A program made the position numbers and the translations under genes. Positions 33,910-42,433 of a stretch of 45,399 nt of DNA are shown in pieces. Below the pieces are notes generated by a model. The model was not told the DNA's origin, ran no database searches, and saw only the letters and a list, made by a program, of their open reading frames with translations. This DNA is from Rhodanobacter sp. (GTDB taxonomy: Bacteria; Pseudomonadota; Gammaproteobacteria; Xanthomonadales; Rhodanobacteraceae): contig SCSE01000048.1 in NCBI GenBank assembly GCA_004298015.1, positions 1-45,399 of the forward strand, written 5' to 3'. Within the stretch, counting starts at the first letter, position 1. Each line of letters starts with the position of its first letter.

Positions 33910-35163
33910 ATGTCACTTACCGACACCGCGATCCGGAACGCCAAGCCCGGCGACAAGCCGCAAAAGCTGGCTGACGGCAACGGCCTGTACCTGCTTCTCA
34001 ACCCGAGCGGTTCGCGCTGGTGGCGCTTTGACTATCGGTTTGACGGTAAGCGCAAGACGTTGAGCATGGGCACCTACCCCGACACAGGTTTGAGGGACGC
34101 TCGGGGCAAACGCGATGCAGCACGCAAACTGGTGGCTGCAGGCTCCGACCCTGGCGCGCAGCGCAAGGCGGCCAAGGCTGCCGGGCAGGACCGTGCCGCG
34201 AACAGCTTTGAAGTGGTGGCGCGTGAGTGGCTGGCCCTGAAACAGGGCGAGTGGACGCCCGGGCAGTACGCCAAAGAGCGTGACCGGCTGGAGAATCATG
34301 CGTTCCCCTGGCTGGGCCACTTGCCCGTGTCCGATTTGGGTGTGGCCGAGATTCGTCCGTTGCTTGCACATGTGGTGAAGCGCGGGCATATCGAGCAGGC
34401 TCACCGCCTGCGGCATCAGCTAAGCCGCGTTTTTCGCTTCGCTGTCGCCACCGAGCGGGCAAGCCGCGATCCCGCGGCGGATCTGCGAGACACGTTGCCC
34501 GCGCGCCAGCCGAAGAATTACCCGACCATTACCGACCCGGCGAAGGTGGGTGAGCTGCTGCGCGCCATGGATGGGTTCACTGGCACGTTTGTGGTGCACT
34601 GTGCGTTGAAGCTGGCGCCGTTGTGGTTCTGCCGCCCCGGTGAGATTCGCATGGCCGAGTGGGTTCAGTTCGATCTTGATGGCGAGGAGCCCAGCTACAC
34701 CGTGCCGCCGATGATCCGCAAGCTGCGCAAGGCGGAGAAGGAAAACCCCAACACGCAGCCTCACATCGTGCCGCTATCCCGACAGGCGGTGGAGATCCTG
34801 CGCAAACTGCACCAGCTCACCGGCCGTGGTCGCTACCTGTTTCCCGGCGCCCGTAGTGCCAGCCGCCATATGTCGGACGGCGCGGTGAACGCCGCGCTCG
34901 CGCGCATCGGTTACAAGGGCATCATCACCGGTCACGGTTTCCGCCACATGGCCCGCACTCTGCTAGGCGAGCTCGGCTGGAACCCCGAGGCGCTGGAGCG
35001 CCAGCTATCGCATAAGGAGCCAGGGGTATCCGGCGTCTACAACAAGGCTCAGCATCTGCCGGAGCGCCGGAAGATCATGCAGGAGTGGGCGAACTATCTG
35101 GACGGCCTGCGTGCCGGCGGCAACGTGGTCTCGATGCGAAGATGCGCGAAGCCCGTGTTGTAA
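33910..35163 (+). CDS. P4-type tyrosine integrase
   Basis: A 417-aa site-specific recombinase of the P4/DUF4102 type, which inserts islands into tRNA 3' ends. The N-terminal DUF4102 domain (SLTDTAIRNAKPGDKPQKLA, LADGNGLYLLLNPSGSRWW) is followed by a SAM-like core-binding domain and the catalytic domain: Arg in CRPGEIRMAEW near 241, HGFRHMART near 341, His in QLSHKEPG near 367 and the nucleophile Tyr in GVYNKA near 377. All catalytic residues are present. I chose ATG 33910 (MSLTD is the usual family start); an upstream ATG at 33820 would run through the repeat cluster. It sits 176 bp after the tRNA-Met gene. Confidence 0.92.
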   Translation: MSLTDTAIRNAKPGDKPQKLADGNGLYLLLNPSGSRWWRFDYRFDGKRKTLSMGTYPDTGLRDARGKRDAARKLVAAGSDPGAQRKAAKAAGQDRAANSFEVVAREWLALKQGEWTPGQYAKERDRLENHAFPWLGHLPVSDLGVAEIRPLLAHVVKRGHIEQAHRLRHQLSRVFRFAVATERASRDPAADLRDTLPARQPKNYPTITDPAKVGELLRAMDGFTGTFVVHCALKLAPLWFCRPGEIRMAEWVQFDLDGEEPSYTVPPMIRKLRKAEKENPNTQPHIVPLSRQAVEILRKLHQLTGRGRYLFPGARSASRHMSDGAVNAALARIGYKGIITGHGFRHMARTLLGELGWNPEALERQLSHKEPGVSGVYNKAQHLPERRKIMQEWANYLDGLRAGGNVVSMRRCAKPVL

Positions 35164-35234
35164 AGTTTATCGAATAGCTTTCGATGCAAGGCTACCTTCG
35201 AGTGAAATTCTTCGCACTCCCAGAAGACAGCTGC

Positions 35235-36614
35235 TCAGGTACAGCGGACATCACTGGGACAGTGATGTATCCGCGCCAGCACCGCCACCAATTCATCCAC
35301 CTGCGTCGACGTGAACAACCCCTCCGGCCCCTGCGGCGCGATGTCAATGAACGGCGACTCGTAGAGCACCGCCGCCTCCATCACGCCGTGCTGGGTCAGG
35401 TGGTTGGCGATCAGGTTGAGAAACTCGATCTGGCTGGCGTTGAGGGTTTTTTGCCTTCTAGGAAGCCGCCCAGCGCCTGCTTGGCCGCTTCGCGGTCCAT
35501 GCCGACCAGCGTCCGCACGAACAAGCCCAGGCCGTGCGCCTCTTGCTCGGCTCTGGTAGTAGCGCTCGACGATATGGGTGTCGATCTCCGCTGTTGCCAG
35601 CGGCTGGCGCGTGCGGCGGCGCTGGAGCGCCAGCGCCAGTTCGGCCTGCGTATAGAAGCCCTGCACCTGCCGCGGCGGGTAGTTCAGGTCGTCCCACAGC
35701 CAGTGCTGGTAGCCGTTGCTGTAGAAAATCAGTGGGCGCTGACCGAACTGTTGCTCCAGGCAGTCGGCGTAGAGCTTCGCCTGCTGCTGACCCACGCGCG
35801 CGTCGCGGCGGGTGCGCTTGGCCTCCAACACCGCCAGCGGCAGGCCGTCGTCGCCCCACAGCACATAGTCGACAAAGCCCTTGCCCTGCCTATTGGGCAT
35901 GCCGGCCACTTCAAACTCGCGGTCGCGCGGCTGGTCCAGCGGCCACCCCGCCTCGTGCAGCAGCAGGTCGATGAACGCGTCGCGGGTCTCGGCCTCGGAA
36001 TAGTCGTGCGTATCCGGCTGCGCCGTGGCCGCCTTGCGTGCTTCCGCCACCTGCGCGCGCAGCCGGGTGAGTTCTTCGTCCAACGCCGAGCGGTCGGCCA
36101 GCAGCTTGGAGAGCTTCTCGTCGCGCTCGTGCAGCTGCGCTTCCAGCGTCTGCAGCTGAGCCACCGTCTGCGCCGGCACCGGCGTGATCTTGGGTAACGT
36201 CGCCGGGTCAAAGCGCAAGCCGGGTTCCGGCCGGCTGCTGCGGCCGTAGGTACGAGCCAGCCAGTACGCAACATGAAACAGCTCTCGTGCCGCGGTCACC
36301 GCGTCGGCAGCGGCGATCGGCCGTGTGCTGTGCACCGCCTGGTTGCCCAGCGTCACGATCAGGCGTGCTTTGGTGAACACCGCCTCGCCCGCCGCCTTCT
36401 TGAAACTCGGCTCGTGGATCAATGCGCTGAGGTTGTCCTGATACGGCAGCTTCAACGCCGGGTCGTGCTTGTACGCCCAGGCCACCGCTAGCTCCAGCGC
36501 TCGCCGTGCATAGAAGCAGGCCGTGCGCGGATCTGGATACGCCAGCGCCTCGGCGCGCATCGCGGTGGAAGCAACCTGCGGCCACTCCCCGCTGAGAAAC
36601 ACGAATTGACTCAC
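35235..36614 (-). pseudogene. hsdR: internally deleted type I restriction subunit HsdR
   Basis: An open frame of 459 codons from GTG 36614, which overlaps the abiEii stop by 4 bases. Residues about 1-130 are a DUF4145 domain (ACFYARRALELAVAWAYKHD). About 200-330 is the HsdR nuclease domain with FVDYVLWGDDGLPLAVLEAK, keeping the D and ExK residues. About 350 reaches the ERYYQSRA block that normally opens the translocase. The whole SF2 helicase core is then absent: the next 30 codons are out of frame, and read one base over they give EQEAHGLGLFVRTLVGMDRE. A six-base A run (35447-35452) restores the frame to the HsdR C-terminus (KTLNASQIEFLNLIANHLTQ). It cannot translocate or cleave as a type I enzyme. 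Confidence 0.85.
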
Positions 36615-37474
36615 GCCGACAGTCCCCTTGCCATATCCAGCGGCTGCTCCAGCGCAGCCCGCAGTTCCCCGATCAGCTCCGCTAGTGCGGGTGCCGCCAG
36701 CTGATTCTTGCGCAGAAACGCCTGCCATTGCGCCAGCTTCATGGCATCGGTCGCAAATTCGTCAGCCAGACCGGTCGGCCAACCCTCCGGCAAGGCCGTC
36801 TCGCGCCGCGTGCAGGTCGCGTGGATTGCATGCGCCAACACGGCCGGATCAAACCCGCCCTGCCGCAGCAGCACCCACACGTCGAAATAGTCCTTCATGC
36901 GGCTGTTGCGCATGCCCAGCACGATCATCGCTTCGAGCTTTTCCGCCAGTACGGTCTCGCGGGGATACACGCGCAGGTGCGGCGCGGGCACGTCCGCCAG
37001 CAGGGTCGGGTAATCCATCTCCTGCGCCGCCGGCGTCACCGCGTCGCCAAAGCCCACATCCAATTGCACGTTGCAGCGCGCGGTACCCAGCCAGCCCAGC
37101 AGCTCGGCGCGCAAGCCGTCATAACGCGCCTGCTCGCGGATCGGCCCCACTTGCACCGAGTCCGGGTCGAAGTGCATGCCGTCGTCGCACTCTATGCGGC
37201 AGATTGCCTGCAGGCGGTCGCGCAACAGCTCGGCATCGACCGCGCCAAAACCGAGAAAATCCGCGTCGCGGGTCGGTCGGTGGGGCTCGTCGAACCACAG
37301 CGAAAACAGCAGCGCGCCCTTCAGCACAAAGCCGGCGCGCTCGTCCGATACCGAGAGTCGATACAGCCAGCGTTCCAGCGCGTAGCGCGTCAGCAGCAGG
37401 TTGAAATCCTCGCCGTGTTGCCGCGCCCGCTGTAGCAGGCGGGCGCGCACCGAGTCCGCTCGCGGGTCACTCAT
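36611..37474 (-). CDS. abiEii: AbiEii toxin, nucleotidyltransferase
   Basis: A 287-aa nucleotidyltransferase toxin of the type IV AbiE toxin-antitoxin system; active toxin halts growth and blocks phage. The nucleotidyltransferase motif is GFVLKGALLFSLWF plus RPTRDADFLG near residues 50-80 (the DxD residues). A second conserved block is LAEKLEAMIVLGMRNSRMKD then YFDVWVL near 195-220. ATG 37474 overlaps the antitoxin stop by 4 bases (ATGA), and its own stop overlaps the hsdR start by 4 bases, forming a tight operon. AbiE pairs between hsdS and hsdR are known in type I loci. All visible catalytic residues are intact. Confidence 0.88.
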   Translation of the reverse strand: MSDPRADSVRARLLQRARQHGEDFNLLLTRYALERWLYRLSVSDERAGFVLKGALLFSLWFDEPHRPTRDADFLGFGAVDAELLRDRLQAICRIECDDGMHFDPDSVQVGPIREQARYDGLRAELLGWLGTARCNVQLDVGFGDAVTPAAQEMDYPTLLADVPAPHLRVYPRETVLAEKLEAMIVLGMRNSRMKDYFDVWVLLRQGGFDPAVLAHAIHATCTRRETALPEGWPTGLADEFATDAMKLAQWQAFLRKNQLAAPALAELIGELRAALEQPLDMARGLSA

Positions 37475-38064
37475 GCCAGCGACTCCAGGTAAGGGCGCAT
37501 CACCGTGGCCACACGGCACACCTTGGCCGCTGCCCAGATAGCGTCCACCGTGGTGCGCTTCGCCTGCACCGCTTCGCGCAGCGCCTCCAGCGCCACATCC
37601 AGCCCCACCTTGTTGCGAAACTTGAAGCAGTCGGCCACCGTCTTGGCCACATCGGTCACCCGCAGCGTGGCACCGTCCACCCGATGTTCCAGCACGCCGT
37701 AGTGCAGCGAGGCCGGTGAAAAGCGCTGCACCCGCAGCTTCGGATACGCCAGTCGCGGCGGATGATCCTTGTTGCCGATGGCAATCCACACCTCGAACGG
37801 CGCCTGCGTGGTCAGCTCATGGAAGCGCAGTGCGGTCAGCAGGCAGAACACCACCTGCGGCGCGCGGCGCGCCACCTCCACCAGCGAGGCATGCTGGTTC
37901 GGCGCGTAGTTCGGCAGCGCATAGATGCCGTGCCCCAGCCGCTGCAGTTCACCGGCCGCCAGCCAGCGCGACAGCTGCACCCGCGACACCCCGCACGCGG
38001 TCAGCTCACGGCTGCGCAGCGTGCCGGTGCGGACAAACAGGCGATGGACGGGTGGGGGCAGCAT
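37471..38064 (-). CDS. abiEi: AbiEi antitoxin, DNA-binding autoregulator
   Basis: A 197-aa AbiEi antitoxin. The N-terminal winged-helix domain (LFVRTGTLRSRELTACGVSR then VQLSRWLAAGELQRLGHGIY, residues about 8-50) binds its own promoter in known systems. The C-terminal domain (HGVLEHRVDGATLRVTDVAK-like region, then TVADCFKFRNKVGLDVALEA) is the antitoxic part. It starts at ATG 38064. Two interleaved inverted repeats lie 11-46 bp upstream and are the likely operator. Its stop overlaps the toxin start. Confidence 0.88.
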   Translation of the reverse strand: MLPPPVHRLFVRTGTLRSRELTACGVSRVQLSRWLAAGELQRLGHGIYALPNYAPNQHASLVEVARRAPQVVFCLLTALRFHELTTQAPFEVWIAIGNKDHPPRLAYPKLRVQRFSPASLHYGVLEHRVDGATLRVTDVAKTVADCFKFRNKVGLDVALEALREAVQAKRTTVDAIWAAAKVCRVATVMRPYLESLA

Positions 38065-38074
38065 GCCGGGAGTG

Positions 38075-38110
38075 TTCCATAGTTTCGGTAGTTATGGAAA
38101 TCTACCGAAA
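38075..38110. promoter_or_regulatory. interleaved inverted repeats, candidate abiE operator
   Basis: TTCCATA (38075-38081) pairs with TATGGAA (38093-38099). TTTCGGTAG (38083-38091) pairs with CTACCGAAA (38102-38110). Both palindromes are perfect and interlocked, just upstream of abiEi. Characterised AbiEi proteins repress their operon by binding inverted repeats in the promoter. The CTACCG core also occurs in the cluster at 33837-33893 before the integrase. Confidence 0.6.
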
Positions 38111-38125
38111 ATCCGGAACAGTTGG

Positions 38126-38385
38126 CTGGTCACCGATCTGAAGGCGCTCGAACTGCATGGCATGGCACAGGCCTATGCCGAGTTGCTGGAGCAAGGTAGC
38201 ACCGCCGCCCTGCAGGTGTCGCACTGGCTGATCGAGTACCTGCTGCAGGCCGAACAAAGCCAGCCTATACGCTCATGCGCATGGATCTGGTGATCCTCGA
38301 CGAGCCTGGCTATCTGCCGTTCTCGCAGGCCGGCGGCGCCTTGCTCTTTCACCTGTTGTCCAAGCTCTACGAGCACCATGAGCGC
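38126..38385 (+). pseudogene. istB: IS21-family istB remnant
   Basis: Two fragments of the IS21 helper ATPase IstB. The first (from 38126) reads VTDLKALELHGMAQAYAELL and continues to WLIEYLLQAEQ, the IstB N-terminus. The second, in another frame from about 38275, reads MDLVILDEPGYLPFSQAGGA then LLFHLLSKLYEH, the Walker B region, where the intact family usually has DELGY. The Walker A part between them and the C-terminus are missing, and no istA or terminal repeat is seen. It lies where hsdM/hsdS would be expected upstream of abiE. Confidence 0.8.
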
Positions 38386-38561
38386 CTCACGGCGGCGAGC
38401 GGCACGCGGCAGGGGAGCTGCATGCCCAAGGCACGATCGGCAGCAAGCGTCTCGACTTGAGCCATGGCTTGCCTGACGTTGTTCCGGCGGCTTGTCCGCG
38501 AGAACAGCCCTGCAATACGTGCGGCCTGTCTTGCGGCGACGGAGGGTGCGGTCGTGGGAGC

Positions 38562-39059
38562 CTACCGCTGCGAGTCGCCGTCCGCGGGGGTCAGCGTCCT
38601 CTCGTAGCGCCACCCGTCGCTGCCGTCCTGATAGTACTGCGGGAGCTGGCCGATGCGCCGGAACTCAAGCTGTTCGTAGAGGCGGATGGCGCTGGCATTG
38701 TCGGTGCGCACTTCCAGGCGCAGGGCACGGCAGCCCCGACCTGCGGCGGTGCGAATGGCCGCTTGCAGCAGGGCCGAGCCGACGCCTTTGCCGCGCGCGG
38801 CGGGTTGGGTGGCCAGCGAGTAAAGCCGCGCTATCGCGCTGCCCTTGCGGAAAAACAGTACCGCGGTACCGAGGAAATGGCGGTGGTTGGCGCTGGCCAC
38901 CAGCACCCGGGCAGATGTGCTGTCCAGGTGGCGGCGGTACTGCGCCCGGCTGAGGTGATCGCTGTCGAAGCTGCGTTGTTCCAGCGCAACCAGGTCGTCG
39001 AGGTCGCTGTTGTCGGCGCGGCGCACGCGCACAGTGGCGGAGGCTGGGGGAGGCTGCAT
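38562..39059 (-). CDS. GNAT family N-acetyltransferase (RimI-like)
   Basis: A 165-aa acetyltransferase. It begins MQPPPASATVRVRRADNSDL, then DDLVALEQRSFDSDHLSRAQ. It shows the acetyl-CoA binding block LATQPAARGKGVGSALLQAA near residues 82-101 (RxxGxG type) and LEVRTDNASAIRLYEQLEFR near 115-134, as in RimI-type enzymes. It is divergent from a RimK-like ATP-grasp ligase at 39467. Such GNAT plus RimK-like pairs, often with a C39-type peptidase, occur as a presumed peptide-modification unit. No peptidase gene is present here. The acceptor is unknown. Confidence 0.85.
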   Translation of the reverse strand: MQPPPASATVRVRRADNSDLDDLVALEQRSFDSDHLSRAQYRRHLDSTSARVLVASANHRHFLGTAVLFFRKGSAIARLYSLATQPAARGKGVGSALLQAAIRTAAGRGCRALRLEVRTDNASAIRLYEQLEFRRIGQLPQYYQDGSDGWRYERTLTPADGDSQR

Positions 39060-39466
39060 GCGGGTAGGGTCTTCCGTTCGGTGACAGCATGGGCTCGCGC
39101 CCGGGATAGCTGACGAATGGCGCGAACTCTAGCAGTCGGAAGGGTTGCCATCGCGTGTCCGCGGGACCGGTGTGGAGGCATTTATTCAGGCTTCAGCGCG
39201 ATGACTTGTGCGTTGCCGCGCCTGTGCCACACTGCGCGACGCATTCGTTCCATCGCGCCAGGAGGCTATCGGGCGCTGGTGGTCGAGACGAGAATTTGGC
39301 GGCGCGAGGAAAGATTTCCGGCGATTCGCTGGCCCAGGGTGACTCCATGGGCCACGAGGCCGCGGGATTTTGGACGGCGCGGACGGATTCGCAGACCGGT
39401 CGATCAACGGCCGACAGCCTCCTGGCCGGGGTATTCTGGCCCGGGCAACCCAGCTTGAGAGATCTC
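39060..39466. other. divergent intergenic region, no gene seen
   Basis: About 400 bp between the GNAT gene and the RimK-like gene. The RimK-like frame stays open upstream to 39155, but that part is Arg/Gly-rich and lacks family features. The region presumably holds both promoters; I see no clear -35/-10 pair, palindrome or RNA. Confidence 0.4.
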
Positions 39467-40963
39467 ATGACCCGTCTGGTCATCGTTGTCGAAAAGGCCT
39501 CCGACTGGGGCTCGTACTACCCGTCCATCGATGTGATGAGCGCGATGGATTACCTGCGCAGCCCGGCCGGTGGCGACGACGAACGCACGCATGTGCTGAA
39601 CCTGTGCCGCAGCTACAAATACCTGGGCACCGGCTATTACGTGTCGCTCCTGGCCGAAGCGCGCGGGCATCGGGTGATGCCGTCGGTGCGTACCGTCAAT
39701 GACCTTCGCCGGCGCTCGCTGTACGGCCTGGACATCGAGGACCTGAACCAGAAGTTGACCCACTTCCTGCCGGCTGGCGGCCGCGATACCACCGACTTCG
39801 GCATCCTGGTCTACTTCGGCGAGACCGCTTATCCGGCGTTGCAGGACCTGGCGCGGCAGGTGTTCGAGATGTTCCCCTGCCCGTTGCTGCGGATCGAATT
39901 CGAACGCGACCGCGTATGGCAGGTCAGTTCGATCAAGCCGGTCGGGCTGCAGACGCTGGACGATGCCCAGGAAGATGCCTTTGCCCAGGAGCTGGACCGC
40001 TTCTCCAAGAAGCTGTGGCGCAAGCCCCGCGCGCGCAAGTTGTACCGCTACGACATTGCGATGCTGGTCGACCCGAAGGAAGCGATACCGCCGTCCAACA
40101 AAAAGGCGCTGAGGGCCTTCATCGCCGCGGGCAAATCGCTGGGGATCGAGGTCGATCCGATCGGCAAGAACGACTATCAGCGATTGGCCGAGTACGACGG
40201 CCTGTTCATCCGCGAGACTACCGCCAGCGACAACCATACCTACCGCTTCGCCCATCGCGCCGAGAAGGAAGGCATGGTGGTGATCGACGATCCGACCTCG
40301 ATCCTGCGTTGCACCAACAAGATCTTCCTCAACGATGTGATGGTCGCGCGCAAGCTGGCGGTGCCGCGCACCGAAATTCTGTACCGCGACGACGCCAAGG
40401 GGATGAAGGAGGTGGTCGCCAAACTCGGCTTTCCGCTGGTGCTGAAGATCCCGGACGGCTCGTTCTCGCGTGGTGTGGTCAAGGTGGAGAATGAGGCGGC
40501 GCTGACCCAGGCGGTGAGCGGTCTGTTTCAGCACAGCGCCTTGTTGCTGGCGCAGGAGTACGTCTACACCGAATTCGACTGGCGCATCGGCGTGCTCAAC
40601 CGCGAGCCGCTGTATGCCTGCAAGTACTACATGTCGCGTGGCCACTGGCAGATCTACAACCATGGCGCCAAGGGCACGGCGAAAACCGGCGGTTTCGAGG
40701 CCATCGCGATCGGCGATGCACCTACCGAGGTGGTCAAGCTGGCACTGAAAGCCACGCAGCCGATCGGCGATGGCTTGTACGGGGTGGATCTGAAGCAGGT
40801 TGGCGACAAGCCGGTAGTGATCGAGGTCAACGACAACCCGTCGATCGATGCCGGCGTGGAAGACGGCCAGATCGGCGATCAATTGTATCTGCGGGTGATG
40901 CAGGAGTTCCTGCGCCGAATGGAACGCAAGCGACAAGGCGTGACCGGCATGGGAAAGGTCTGA
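39467..40963 (+). CDS. RimK-like ATP-grasp ligase with RLAN domain
   Basis: A 498-aa protein. The N-terminal RLAN (RimK-like ATP-grasp N-terminal) domain, about residues 1-190, begins TRLVIVVEKASDWGSYYPSI and contains CRSYKYLGTGYYVSLLAEAR. An ATP-grasp ligase of the RimK type follows, about residues 195-485: FIRETTASDNHTYRFAHRAE, the lysine block FPLVLKIPDGSFSRGVVKVE, LLAQEYVYTEFDWRIGVLN, and the magnesium-binding VVIEVNDNPSIDAGVEDG near 455. RimK-type enzymes add amino acids such as glutamate to peptides or proteins. ATG 39467 follows GAGAG. The substrate is not known; the divergent GNAT gene is the likely functional partner. Confidence 0.88.
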   Translation: MTRLVIVVEKASDWGSYYPSIDVMSAMDYLRSPAGGDDERTHVLNLCRSYKYLGTGYYVSLLAEARGHRVMPSVRTVNDLRRRSLYGLDIEDLNQKLTHFLPAGGRDTTDFGILVYFGETAYPALQDLARQVFEMFPCPLLRIEFERDRVWQVSSIKPVGLQTLDDAQEDAFAQELDRFSKKLWRKPRARKLYRYDIAMLVDPKEAIPPSNKKALRAFIAAGKSLGIEVDPIGKNDYQRLAEYDGLFIRETTASDNHTYRFAHRAEKEGMVVIDDPTSILRCTNKIFLNDVMVARKLAVPRTEILYRDDAKGMKEVVAKLGFPLVLKIPDGSFSRGVVKVENEAALTQAVSGLFQHSALLLAQEYVYTEFDWRIGVLNREPLYACKYYMSRGHWQIYNHGAKGTAKTGGFEAIAIGDAPTEVVKLALKATQPIGDGLYGVDLKQVGDKPVVIEVNDNPSIDAGVEDGQIGDQLYLRVMQEFLRRMERKRQGVTGMGKV

Positions 40964-41124
40964 GCTGGCAGCGTTGAGCATCCTGGCGCTGGGTGGCAGG
41001 ATGAGAAAAAATCGTCCGCTGCAGCGATCGATATTTTCCCAATCTCTGAGGCAAGCAATCGGTGCAGGCACTCCCGGGGCGGCACGAATTTTCCGCCTGC
41101 AAGGAGTCCTGCTGCTGCGGCTGG

Positions 41125-41382
41125 TCAGTGCCAGATCGGATCGCGCCGTGACCGTCGCCGTGTGCGTCGCTGCGCCAGCAGCTGCCGCGGCAGCGTAGGC
41201 TCCAGCGCCAGCAGCATGATCAGCGGCGCACCGAGCAACCAGAATGCAGGTGTCCAGCCGAGCATTGCGGTATGCAACGGCACCAGGGTGCTGAGCAGCA
41301 GGCTGCTGCCGCCGAGCAACCACAGCATCGTGACGCCGAGCAGGCGGGCGTGATGGAGGGAGGATGGTGGTTGGATACGCAT
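41125..41382 (-). CDS. small two-helix membrane protein, 85 aa
   Basis: An 85-aa protein starting at ATG 41382 (AAGGA about 10 bases upstream) with MRIQPPSSLHHARLLGVTML. Two hydrophobic helices follow (LLGVTMLWLLGGSSLLLSTL and TPAFWLLGAPLIMLLALE) and then a strongly basic cytoplasmic tail (QRRTRRRSRRDPIWH). It lies between the RimK-like gene and aroE on the opposite strand. I do not recognise a characterised family. Confidence 0.65.
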   Translation of the reverse strand: MRIQPPSSLHHARLLGVTMLWLLGGSSLLLSTLVPLHTAMLGWTPAFWLLGAPLIMLLALEPTLPRQLLAQRRTRRRSRRDPIWH

Positions 41383-41533
41383 GATCGGTGTCCTTTCGTC
41401 AGGTGGCGCGTGCAGCCTGCGATGACCTCGTCGCAGCAGCTGCGACAGACACCGGTTCCCGGATCCGCGCGCGGTAGAATCATGCCCACCACGCGCGCCA
41501 TACTCCGGCGCCGGAAGCGGAGCGGGAATTTCC

Positions 41534-42364
41534 ATGAAAGCCATGCAGTTTGCCGTCTTCGGTCACCCGATCAGCCACAGTCTTTCGCCGGTAATCCATC
41601 AGGCGTTCGCCCGGCAGTTCGGTCTCCAGCTCGAGTACACGGCCATCGATGCGGCACCGGACGAGTTTGCCGAGGCCGTGCAGCGGTTCTTTGCCGGCGG
41701 TGGGCAGGGCGCGAACGTGACCTTGCCGCACAAGGCCGCAGCGTTCGCGCTTGCCGGCAAGCACAGTGTGCAGGCGACCCGGGTCGGCAGCGCCAATGTA
41801 TTGACCCGCCTGCCGGACGGTGGACTGGCGGCGCACAACACCGATGGCGCCGGCATGGTGCGTGACATCACCGAGCGTCACCATGTGGATTTGCGCGGCC
41901 ACGACACCTTGCTGCTGGGCGCCGGTGGCGCCGCGCACGGCGTGGCCTGGAATCTGCTGGATGCGGGCGTCGAGTCGCTGACCATCGTCAACCGCTCGCC
42001 CGAGGCTGCCGATGCCCTGGCCGATGCCATCGGCGAACCCGGTCGCGTGCATACCCGTTACTGGAAGGATCTGGGCAACATCGGCAGCTACGATCTGATC
42101 GTCAACGCTACTTCCGCCGGTGTGCTGGGAACCTCGTTGCGACTGCCCTTTGCGCTCGCTGGTGCGCGAGCGCTTTGCTATGACTTGTCCTACGGCGCGG
42201 CGGCCAGCGACTTTCTGGTCTGGGCCAAGACTGCGGGGGCTCGCTATGCCCTCGATGGTCTTGGCATGTTGCTGGAAACCGCCGCCGATGCGTTCGAGTT
42301 GTGGCATCGCAGACGGCCGGATACCGAGCCGGTCTACCAGTCGCTGCGCCGGCAGTACGAGTAA
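41534..42364 (+). CDS. aroE: shikimate dehydrogenase
   Basis: A 276-aa NADP-dependent dehydrogenase that reduces 3-dehydroshikimate to shikimate in aromatic amino acid synthesis. It begins KAMQFAVFGHPISHSLSPVI with the shikimate-binding SxS pattern. The catalytic Lys lies in GANVTLPHKAAAF near residue 68, Asp in AHNTDGAGM near 104, the nucleotide loop is LLLGAGGAAHGVAWNLLDAG near 130, and NRSP suggests NADP preference. ATG 41534 and ATG 41543 are both in frame; the first is taken. Confidence 0.95.
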   Translation: MKAMQFAVFGHPISHSLSPVIHQAFARQFGLQLEYTAIDAAPDEFAEAVQRFFAGGGQGANVTLPHKAAAFALAGKHSVQATRVGSANVLTRLPDGGLAAHNTDGAGMVRDITERHHVDLRGHDTLLLGAGGAAHGVAWNLLDAGVESLTIVNRSPEAADALADAIGEPGRVHTRYWKDLGNIGSYDLIVNATSAGVLGTSLRLPFALAGARALCYDLSYGAAASDFLVWAKTAGARYALDGLGMLLETAADAFELWHRRRPDTEPVYQSLRRQYE

Positions 42365-42433
42365 GCGCTTGCCCGGCGAGCGATGCGCGATGGCTCGCGG
42401 GCTGCAGGGTGCACGGCGTGGCCGCGTCGGCGG

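Noticed and set aside
38077-38082. CCATAG as a possible right attachment site matching the tRNA-Met 3' end
   Set aside because: Only six bases match, and they are part of the inverted repeat before abiEi.
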